NCBI GenBank assembly: GCA_951640195.1 | Contig: OX621176.1 | Coordinates: forward strand, 682,001 to 746,000 | Length of the DNA stretch: 64,000 bases | Source of the DNA: Porpolomopsis calyptriformis | Lineage: Eukaryota; Basidiomycota; Agaricomycetes; Agaricales; Hygrophoraceae | Direction of reading: 5' to 3' | Position numbers and translations under genes: made by a program | The notes under the pieces: generated by a model | Databases searched by the model: none | The model's input: the letters and a program-made list of their open reading frames with translations, nothing else | What the model was told of the DNA's origin: nothing | In this document: positions 24,620-34,188 of the stretch, piece after piece | Layout: each line of letters starts with the position of its first letter | Numbering within the stretch: position 1 is the first letter of the stretch

Positions 24620-27600
24620 TCACCGAATGTCTCGTTTTCCCATTTGAAAAGTAGTGACTAAAGGTGGTGTACATGATTGGATTTCCTCAACAAAAGCTTG
24701 TCCAATGCACATCATGTCTGATTGTGAAGCATATTGCGAGAAAGAGATGATTTGGAGATAGTTGGATGGTGCAACTATACATCGAGGCAGAATCAGTCAA
24801 CAATCTGGAAAGATGGGTTGATAGGAAAAAGGTCTACGTACTTCCCATTGTCCCATCTGCAATTCTTGCTTGCCACCACTTCCCTTGGTGATCAAAAATA
24901 TCGAGAAGCTCACCCTTACTGAACGATACCTCATTTGGATCATCAGGCGATGCAGAGTCTTAGGGCAGAGCATGAGACACTGGGTAGAAAATGGTTTAAG
25001 TCGAACTCACATGCATACAAGGCCTTAGCATAAGTCTTTGGAAAGGCTCGGGAAGCGGCTGTACTTCCTCCTCGTCCCTCATATGCCCGGATACGCTCCC
25101 TACTGTCTATGGTGCTCATGAGTATTTGGAGGGTCCCAGTTGCATGCATCAGCAGCTTGTGGGTGCTCCCTCCCGGTGCGATGCGCTCCAATAACCTTCC
25201 ATACAACTGTCCGTAATACTTGATTCGGACTTTTGGTAAAAGGAATAGAGCATCGAGAGTCCATAGAGATGTTTCTGAGGGAGGGGGCGGAGGGTTTTCA
25301 GTTGAAAAGGTGGCCAAGACAGACTGAAGTTGTATTCTGGGAGGAACAAGATACCAAGAGTCGAAGCCAGTGCAATAGGTGTTGCAATAAATGGTATAAG
25401 GACCCTCAAAGTCATCGATCTGAGTGGAAGGATCAGATTAAAGGTCAAGGAGAGGAACAAAAACTGACCCATCGCACGAGGAAATCTCCAAGGGCTTCTG
25501 GTGAGGGAGAAATTGGATCGATCTCTTTGAGTTTCTGCATGAAAGCAAGCTTAGAGGAAAACCGAAGCAGTGGTTGATATGATTCTCACCGCGAGAAAGG
25601 AATTATTTGCTTCGTATATGCTCTCAATGCATTGAAACATGGCGTCCAAACCATCAGGGGAAAAGTTCCAAGGAGACCTTGCAGCAGCTACTTTCTGTAC
25701 AAGAACCGTTAGAGCACATTTGTGGTAGATGATTATGGATAGGCTTTACATGTACGATGCCCATCAACAGATCAACGTACGTTCTCTCCGATTCGATGAG
25801 ATCAACTAAAGGGTTTGTCCTTGCCTTTTCACGTTCTGGGGAGTACCTGAAGCAAGCGCATGCTTCCTTGATTGCTCCCAACAGGCACTGATAATGCACA
25901 TCTTCTCGTGACGCAACCTTCTGCATATCAATATGAGTGGCAGGAATGCTTTGTGCTTGGTAGGTTGGATCGTCGGGCACAGCTGAAAATCTGCTCACAA
26001 CCTTGCCAGGCAAGGAAGCAATGGAGCCGGTCCATAAAATTCATCTCCATTGCAATCAAAGATAAGGTGACTTACCAATCCAATGTCTGGTATTGGTTTC
26101 TCCTCGAAGAATGTCCATCGCACCAGGTTATCACCTTTGAGAAGGAGGAATCCATCAAAGAAAGCGTTGACTAACTGCAAATTGTTGAATTCCTGTTTTA
26201 AATATCTCAAGTCATGCTCTCTTGGTGATGATTGCCCAACTTCCGCAATAAGATGGCCTAGAACTGCCAAATCAGAATCACTCCAGCGGTGGGGAGTGCC
26301 AAAGAAGATGATTCCACAGAGGCAAGCTGCAATGTCGCGAGTTTGGACCTCAGATGAATGGTGTGAATGAAAAATAACCTGCATGCATGATATTATATTA
26401 ATTGTGCAAAGGATATTCAGCTTGAATGCGCACATTCTTGACGACAAGACCTCCAATGGAGTGAGTAACAAACACAATGGGGCGGTTCTACTGGAGTGAT
26501 CAGCTGGTTCCAGATGAGTACCACAGGAAGGCACCTGCACATCCCCTCTGCGGATCTCAGTCAGATCAGAGAGCATGTCCTCAGAGCAGCGGAGAATTAT
26601 GTTTCCGTTCTCCATCCCAAACAGCTCGGATACGTCAGGATTATATCCGTATATAATAACCCGTGAAGCAGGGAGATCGTGTGGCAGGATGTCTCGCGGC
26701 CAGCAAATTCCCTCGCTTGTCCATGTATGGCTAGCGGCGTCATGAAGACCAGGGACAAAAATAATACTGTCAAATCATTGCAAACGCGTTCAGATACCGT
26801 CATGGATGCCATGTTCATGAGGCGATGACAACTTACTCGACTTGAGCACCAGGGGAATCATGAACAATGCGACAGCCTTTGCCTGCCGCCTGAAGACCTG
26901 CGACGGCTCGGATCTGTTTGATGATGCGTCGATACTCATCCTGAGTCCGAAACTGACACAACGTGGCATGGCTACCCAGAAAGCTTGCATGATCTTGTTG
27001 GGTGGGAAGAGAAGCAGACATTTGAGTGACAATCTGGTCTCGAGATTCATCCCCCTATGCGAATACTGCTATCAAAACGAGCGGCGTACTCTTTTCTTGA
27101 GAAACGTGGTGTTTTGTTCATACAACGAGACCACTTGGACTACACCTTCTCGTTTTTGCAGGTAATCCTGGAAAGTTCCGTTGACAGTCTCGAGCGAAAA
27201 GTCTTGTTCGATAGCCGCAGTCACATCATCACCAAGACCAGGGAATCCGACACGGACAGCCTTGGCAAAAATCTGACCAAACTTCGATTTCTTATCATTT
27301 TGATGGGGGGTCCCGAAGAATATTATTCCTTGCGTTGCGACAGAGACGGCATGCATCGCTGGTCCCACTGACAAGTGTGATATGTTCAGAACCTCGAGTG
27401 CAGTCAGCCTGAGAACTAGGCGCTATCCACGACGAAACCAACCTGTTTGACAATAGTACCTCCCGTCGAGTGCGCGATGAACAGGATTGGTCTTTGATGC
27501 TGTGCGACGAGGTCGTCTCAGTGGTATTCCAGCATCATGTAGAGCGATGGACTAACTGAACTATGAGATTGCAGAGTACTTCTGATGTTTAGCAGACTTA

Positions 27601-28957
27601 GTAAAAATTCGATAGCAAGGTCGCCGATTACAAATTGGTCGGGTTTCAGGAAAGCGTCGAGTTCTACATGATAATGATAGGCAATCACTCGAGAGTATGG
27701 AAGACTTGCTGGAAGAAGTGCTTTGGGCCAATATGCTTGGCCATAAGTCCACAATTTGACGTTTTCATACCCCAAGCCATGCACGAATACCACGCTGCTG
27801 GTCGGTGAGTTGCGAGGTATGATCGTGTGTATAAAGTCAACGTACTCTATCAACGCATCAGGGCTGTCATACAGGACCTCGCAACGAGCCCGCTGTGATT
27901 GAATCACATTCTCGCAGAAATCTCTAATAACGCCAGAGATTGCCACGTAGTTGGGGTCATCATGTTGGGCAAATCGGCACATATTGTTATGAGTGAGACG
28001 AAGGCCATGTAATTGATGATGCGGGGCATCCATAAGAGTAGACTCATGCTTGACCTCACCGGCGACTGGGCTAGCTTCTTCATAAAACGTGACTGTTTTG
28101 AAGACTTCTCCTTTCTCCTCCACGAACTTGAGAAAAAGGTCATTGATTCGATCAAATTCAGGTGAACGTCGCTCCAAATCCTGTAAAATACCGCGTTGGA
28201 AAGACGGGTTCACGACCGCCGCAGCCTTGGCAGCAATTTGACCCGAGGTTTCTCGTTCAGTTACCCTGTGTGCCGCTCCCAGAAAAACAACCCCTCGAGA
28301 AGCGCGAGCAACGGCCGCCTCTCCTGTAGCCGATACGGAGGGTAAAGAGTAATACTGAAGAGCCTGGGAAATCATGAGGCAAGGAATGAACTAGGGTGGG
28401 CGAACTGACTGATTTGATGACAGTGGACCCGAGAGAGTGGACGACAAAGAGAACGGGGCGATCACACTTTGAATACAGTGAAGGCATCGCATGGTAAAAA
28501 GAATAATCAATTACCTGATTGGCGTTGGCACGTAGCTGGGCAAGGTCGCCTAAAAGTTGATCAGCGGAACCAGAGACAGAGTCTTGGCTTTGCGGAAGTA
28601 ATTGTGAAATGTCCGCGTCGTAGCCAAAGGCAATGATACGCGCTCGTTTGACGTCCGACTGCAGAAGCTCTGATGGCCAACAGACGGCGTCTAAAGTCCA
28701 GGTTTCGGTAAGATGACCTCCAAAGCCGTGCACGAACACGACGCTTGGCGCGCGATGGTAATAAGCTTAGGTGTCTGTCTGCAAAATAACATACTGCTGC
28801 TCACTCTATGGCGGCGTCAATTGGGTCAGCGAGAACGATACATGAAGAATCCCGTTTTTCTTTCCGTGCTGATGGCGTCTTGAGGAACCGACGAAACCCA
28901 ACCTGCCAGTCCTAATCCGTGTCGCGTTCATCGTGGATATCAAGGACAACATACCAT
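24620..28957 (-). CDS. Three alpha/beta-hydrolase domains fused to RhoGEF (DH) and SH3
   Basis: One gene of roughly 1,150 residues. Domains in order (approximate genomic limits): SERAC1/DUF676-like hydrolase 1 (28,770-27,900), hydrolase 2 (27,800-26,880), hydrolase 3 (26,775-25,870), DH domain (25,815-25,050) and SH3 (25,027-24,790). Each hydrolase has a start strand and oxyanion region (VVFVHGFGG, VVFVHGLGY, IIFVPGLHD), a nucleophile motif (VVHSLGS, IAHSTGG, VTHSIGG) and a C-terminal His (THNNMCRF, SHATLCQF, THIDMQKV). The DH domain opens NPLVDLIESERTYVDLLMGIV, in the same exon as the end of hydrolase 3. The SH3 reads KALYAYSASPDDPNEVSFSK, with WWQARIADGTMG and APSNYL. DH implies Rho/Cdc42 exchange activity. 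The start is the weakest part: an ATG-only first exon at 28955-28957 with a 43-nt intron fits the frame. A 35-nt intron near 27,070 is also unusually short. Confidence 0.8.
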
Positions 28958-29056
28958 TTATTCGGTGGTACGGAGAGTCGTTCCCACGCGTGTGAAAATT
29001 GTGGCGGCGAGGACCTACCAAACCTTATTTTTCCTATCCTCCCTCATCGTCGCATC

Positions 29057-29465
29057 ATGGCAAGTTGCTCGTTATTTTTGCTTTGGAGTGAGATTCTAAT
29101 CATCGTCGCTAGCCCAAGGAAATCAAAGACATTAAAGAGTTTATCAAGATTACCATGCGGAAGGACGCCTCTCGTTAGTTCATCTCGATCTCTTCGTCGT
29201 TAGACCTGACATTCGTTTCACAGAGGCGCGCATAAAGAAAATTGCTTCCAAAGTTCCCGGTGGGAAGCAACAGACGAAGTTCAAGGTCCGGTGTTCACGA
29301 TATCTATATACACTATCCGTCGACGATCCAGAGAAGGCGGAAAAATTGAAGCAGAGTCTTCCCCCAGGCAAGTTGTCAAAGTTTCTTCACACAATTCTCA
29401 CCATCTGATCGGAGCGCGCAGGGCTCACGGTAGTGGAAGTCAAAAAGACACCCAAGTCGAAGTGA
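29057..29465 (+). CDS. RPL38: 60S ribosomal protein eL38 (RPL38)
   Basis: Large-subunit protein, 83 residues. Four exons: 29057-29059 (the ATG alone), 29113-29173, 29224-29367 and 29422-29465. The product begins [20 protein letters not shown] and contains [19 protein letters not shown] and [16 protein letters not shown], diagnostic of eL38. Introns 1 and 3 start with GCAAGTT rather than GT. Without the first, the protein would begin with an unrelated [11 protein letters not shown] peptide instead of the universal MPKEI/MPREI. Without the third, SLPPG would not join LTVVEV in frame. It is divergent from the hydrolase-RhoGEF gene and convergent with the site-2 protease. Confidence 0.95.
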
Positions 29466-29589
29466 GACCGCGTCTTTCTTGTGGTTCGCTGTGTTCGCGC
29501 TTCAAGGCAGGGATTTATCATTGATCGATGAAGTCTCCTTGTCTTTTCGTTGAACAACACTGATAGATGATGATAATCAACCATTGTAT

Positions 29590-31537
29590 TCACCGCCAAT
29601 CTAAGGCAGTGACAAGGATGAAAACGAAAAAAATTAGTGTCGTAAAAAAGTGTATCGCCGCCCGTAAATACTTTCGTTTTCTAAGGAGAGACCTTCTAGG
29701 GATTTGGGTAGACTCCAGGTCAATGGCGCTTTGCGTCCGATAGAGTGCTGCCAAATCGAGGAGAGTGTCGATCAACTGTGCACCGTCCAAGAATGGAAGA
29801 GGCAGCAGGTTGAAGAAATTCAACGAGAGCGTTGCGATTTTGAGGTATCTGTGAATCATCAGCGAGTCGGTATTGTTGAATCTGTTGTTTTTACGCACTC
29901 GAAAACGACCTGTGCCATTGATGGCAATGAAAGGGGGAGAAATTGGAAACGGGGGAACAACGTTCCTACCGCCACTAATGCAGTCATAATTAGACAACAA
30001 CTTAATCGATGGGTAGAGGAATGCGAACCCTCTTCAAAGATTTCATTCCGAGGTCCCCTCCAAAGTATAACTTCCTCCGACTTGGCAATCCATTGTGCCG
30101 GCCTGTAAGTTACACGAAGGAGCTGCTCGGAAGACAAAGGCCGAATACAAGAAAAGCCCTCGAAACAATCCATCGTGGACTTGCACCGGCTCGTCCGCAA
30201 GTCGCTTGGGGTCAAAATGGGGACGGGGTCGAGACAACGTCTTTCAAGAGGTTGTTCGGAAGAAACGAAACAGGAGAGATGAGCAAATTCGTCGTTAGGT
30301 TTGTGAGCGGGACAGCAATGGTCGGGCATACCTGATATTGGTCAGAGTTAGAAGAGGGACGACCTGTCATAGCTCACCCAAGAACCACGGCTTGTCGACA
30401 CACCATCCCGGGTTATTGGCATATAACTGAGACCTGGTAAGATACGAGGTCCAAGTGTCTTCTGGACTTGCTAGTCCTGTGTCATCCAGCATGGTTATCA
30501 AGGACCCCCGAGGAAGATGATTACTGAGCGACGAATCCTGTGGCAAAAGTCAAGACTCGTTCTGAGGTTGTAGTTTTGGAAAACACGTCCCACGCTGACG
30601 GCGATAACAACTCTTCCCAAGGATGATATATCGCGGTACAATATTGACCAAAAAGTCATTCCCATCCCGAGATTGCCAGCTGTGACAAGGACAGACCAGA
30701 AAACAAGGTTGTGGAAGGGACCAGCGGCAATGATTCGCAGACGACCGAGTGGTGTAAGAGCCTCCATTGCGGCAGAAGATAGGGTGACGAAAGCGGATGG
30801 TAGGAGGATGAAAATCGATGCTCCGGCTGAGAGCAGTGGGACTGACTCTCTAGACAGGAAACCGAGAAATCAACCTTTTGACCAACAGAAAAGCCCTAAG
30901 AAAGGAATGTTTACAAGGCGGCAGCAATGGCATGACCTGCTTCATGTATGACTTGAGCGACCAATACAGCCGCTAGGAGAACGGGTAAATGAGAGAGAGG
31001 GACGGTAACACCTGGTATCTGAAGGGTAGGGAGAAGAATGAAGTGTTGGGTAATGAAGCGTTGGGGGCTTACGATGAGTTTCAAAACACCGGCGTTCAAG
31101 TCGGTATCGACATCAGGAAGAGACCTCCTCTGGGGAGGTTCAGCCAAAGACGGCTTCAAGAACCGCTCGGTGGATTTCCACAGCAGAATTCCGATCGAGG
31201 CAAGCATGCCGACGACGGCGAATGCGGAACCTAGGTTGTAGAAGAGGGCCAGTGCTCTCGCCCATGACTTGTTCCTTACGAGCAGACTGGCTAGGACATC
31301 ATGGTGCAAATTCCAGGCGGTGGTCTCCACTCGGAGGCAAAGCCTTTTCAGGATGACGTTGGTTGATGAGGAGTGCCAGACGGCGAACGGATAGGGACGA
31401 CTAAGAAATGGGGTTGGCAAGAGTGGGCGAGATTGGGAAAGACGGAGGAGATGGTCTACTGCGTAGATGATTGCCCAGAGGAGAGATAGTGACAAGGTGA
31501 ATGTGTTGACATTCATAGATGGCGTTTTCTCACACAT
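29590..31537 (-). CDS. Site-2 intramembrane metalloprotease (S2P)
   Basis: Multi-pass zinc protease that cuts SREBP-type transcription factors within the Golgi membrane. The zinc motif HEAGH lies in a hydrophobic helix (VAQVIHEAGHAIAAAL), and the second ligand is in LPLPFLDGAQL. Between them is a lumenal region with many cysteines (CVDKPW, CCPAHK and CKSTMDCFEGFSC), as in eukaryotic S2P. Exons join in frame with donors GTAAAC, GTGGGA, GTGAGC, GTTCGC and GTGCGT. The C-terminal helix ends VFILVTALDWR. The start could be the ATG at 31537 or the in-frame one at 31516, both just before the first transmembrane segment. It fits the fungal hypoxia/sterol pathway in basidiomycetes; no regulator of that pathway is next to it. 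Confidence 0.92.
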
Positions 31538-31579
31538 CCTAAAATCGGACTGCAGGTGTACATTCTACGACAAATAAGT

Positions 31580-32399
31580 TTACACTCTAGTCTGGGCGTT
31601 AACGTCAAAGGAGGCGCTGGGTTGGGTGAACGCATAGTTGGCTCCGCCATACGAGTTGTAGGTTGTGACGGGAATGGTAGGAGGGAACGCGGACTTGACG
31701 ATAGGGTACACGGCTTTTTCATCGTCCAGCTGATCAACGTAATTGGCGACGATGATGCAGGCATCTGCGGGGGAAAATGAGAAAGGGACGGGGGGGGAAC
31801 TGAAGGGAATGCGTACAGAGCTGGAGTAACCAGGTGATGACGAGGAAGGCGATGATGATCCCCTTCACGACCGTCATACCGTTCCCGCAAAACTGTTGGG
31901 AGATACCGTCAATCGCATCTTGAGTGCATTGGGATGTCAATTCGGACGAGACGCCTTCGTTGAACATGGCATAGATTGAGAATATGCCTGACGCAATGCT
32001 GAAGAAAAGATGGAGAGTGAGAATCATCCAATAGATGTTGAGCAGGGTGCGCCGCCTCAAGGCTGCCCCGATAAAGCTGGAAAGAGAAGGGTGAGAAGAG
32101 AAATGGGAAGGTTGGTTGGAGACGGACCCAAGAATGGATACAACTGCGAGCAAGGTAAACATCACGGTTTGGATGTAAAGTGCGACTTCATCCCGGGTTG
32201 ACAAGGGATGTTGCACTAGGGAGAATATTGAGAGGATGATGCTAATGGGACGGTAGAAAGACTGACTCAAATGCGAGACTTGTAGCCACCCGCCAACGGT
32301 AAGCAATCCACCGACGATCACACCGAGGATGGCGAGAACGAAGACCCCGAACCTGACTGGCAGGCAGCAACAGAACGTGCGAGTGCGAACATAAACCAT
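31580..32399 (-). CDS. Four-transmembrane protein of unknown function
   Basis: Membrane protein of about 210 residues after splicing. It opens with a short basic, Cys-rich N-terminus (RTRTFCCCLPVRFG), followed by the hydrophobic helix VFVLAILGVIVGGLLTVGGW. Further helices are in VMFTLLAVVSILG, IYWMILTLHLFFSIASGIF and VVKGIIIAFLVITWLLQL. The C-terminal cytoplasmic tail has VANYVDQLDDEKAVYP and ends VNAQTRV, with the stop at 31580-31582. The layout resembles tetraspan/MARVEL-like proteins conserved among basidiomycetes, but no catalytic or family-defining motif is visible. The juxtamembrane CCC could be palmitoylated; that is inference. It is divergent from YKT6. Confidence 0.75.
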
Positions 32400-32651
32400 G
32401 ATGAAAAAGGTGAATATTAATCCTGGGGGGGAAAGGATGGGAGATCAGGCTCAGCCTGAGGAGAGGAAATCATGGTCGACATCGTGGCATATATACCCGA
32501 CTCGTTACCGATGTTTGAAACGACCCCGTGCTGATGGTAACTGTTGCTGATGGCCGGCCGAGGCTGTTCTGAATTTCATCTTGACGGCTGTGGACGAGAG
32601 TGATAGCGTATACCCCTGTCAACAGGCAGCTGACTCAACCCACCCCTCCTC

Positions 32652-33404
32652 ATGAAGGTCTTTGCTTTATCCATCCTAAATGTCCCTCTTTCCGGCCCTT
32701 CAGTCGTGCTCAGCAACGCAACCGACCTCTCCTCTTTTTCATTCTATCAAAGAGGCTCCGTCGGCGAATTCTTGACCTTCTTTTCCAAGACCGTCGCAGA
32801 ACGCACTCCCCAAGGGCAGCGGCAGTCCGTCCAAGAGAACAACTACACCGCTCATGTATACAACCGCGGGGGTTCTGAGCCACTTTGCGGTATGCTTTGC
32901 CGTCCCTCTCAATTTCCATGCTTCATTCTCCATCTAGCCGTCATCGTCACCGATCAGGAATATCCTCTCCGACCAGCATTTTCCCTCCTCACTAAACTGC
33001 TCGATGAATTCATTGTCAAAGTTCCGCAGTCTTCTCTCTCAACCCCGTCTTCAGTATCATTTCCCGAGATCTCATCCTACGTCGAAAAGTATCAGGATCC
33101 TAGGCAAGCTGATACCATCATGAAAGTCCAACAGGAACTCGACGAGACCAAGATCATTTTGGTACCGTTCCCGAACCCTCAGATTCCCAAACCTGGCTAA
33201 CGCTCGCTCTACAGCACAAGACCATCGAGTCAGTCCTCCAACGGGGTGAGAAACTGGACAATCTCGTCGAGCGGTCCAACGCGCTGTCCATGCAGAGCAA
33301 GATGTTTTACAAAACCGCAAAGAAGGTCCGCTTTTCACCTATTCTCGCCCTCTTATCCTCACCTTTATCGTTCACAGCAAAATTCTTGTTGTCTCGTCAT
33401 GTGA
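32652..33404 (+). CDS. YKT6: R-SNARE YKT6 (longin, prenylated)
   Basis: Vesicle-fusion SNARE that cycles between cytosol and Golgi/vacuole membranes. It has an N-terminal longin domain ([11 protein letters not shown], then [12 protein letters not shown] and [15 protein letters not shown]). The SNARE helix is [34 protein letters not shown], with the central Arg of the zero layer in that helix. The C-terminus [10 protein letters not shown] carries the palmitoylated/farnesylated CC-aliphatic box, encoded by a separate last exon (33378-33404). The exons join in frame at 32,888, 33,160 and 33,325. The length, about 200 residues, is as expected. Confidence 0.96.
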
Positions 33405-34188
33405 TTCACCCCTCGTCTCGCCCCTGTTATCTTCCATTCTCGTTCATCTGGATTCGCCCTACATACATCACCTTTCAAGCATCCTCCCACATCGGCTTTC
33501 ATGCCCGCTGTACAAGGACCTCCTCAGCTGTACCCTTCTTGTTTATTTCCATGCTTGTTGAATAAATTAGAGTAAATTGTCTTGAAATGATTTTTTCATG
33601 TTCTGGGAAGCAGGGTTCAGTGTCTGGTTCACACTGTTGGAGTACAGCGCACGTCGGGCACGCATACAAAATACAGCTGGTAGGGCCACATACATGGCAA
33701 TGCCCTCTACAGGTGCAAGTAAAATTCACAAAAACAAAATGGTATTTTGAGTAAACATTCTGGTGTTTACTAAAGGACACCACACACAAAAGACATCATC
33801 GGAATATCAAGTTTTAAGCGCAGAGTCAAAAAACGTGACGTGTGTAAGATTTACAGATCGCCTGCAAAAACCGTTTTAAGAAGGTCACCTAACCCTAGCC
33901 TACGTCGAGCTCAGGTCCCCGCTGCAAAGTGACCAATCCTTCCCTCTTCTCAGTATGTACTTTGACACCTTACAGTTCAACAAGTCCTGTAGAAGAGAAT
34001 TTATTTACAGTTGCCCAATTTGGGGGGTAGCTAGCTAAAGCGGCGACAACACTAACCTGTACTAATTCGGAAAGGGGTGTTTTGTGCCTGCGTGCACCCC
34101 CGCGGTGCCTAATAGAACAATTCAATTTGCTCTGGCTAATTTACCAAACCTAATTCCCGGGACACTACTCAACTTCCCCCTCCTTCCC
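33405..34188. other. Intergenic region, YKT6 3' flank and dioxygenase 5' flank
   Basis: No gene is supported. The Cys-rich minus-strand frame at 33499-33789 begins with a non-ATG codon and shows no family. The frame that runs into the dioxygenase from 34084 starts with GTG; the first ATG is 34189. Confidence 0.5.

Noticed and set aside
24620..26013. DH-SH3 part as an independent gene starting at 26013
   Set aside because: The exon that would start there also encodes the C-terminal His block of hydrolase 3 and has a phase-0 acceptor joining the upstream exon.
26790..28739. Reading the hydrolase region as four separate small genes
   Set aside because: The putative starts inside it are GTG or internal Met codons of conserved strands, and splice sites join the pieces in frame.
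33499..33789. Cys-rich minus-strand frame downstream of YKT6
   Set aside because: Begins at a TTG codon, lacks any family motif and lies in the expected 3' UTR of YKT6.
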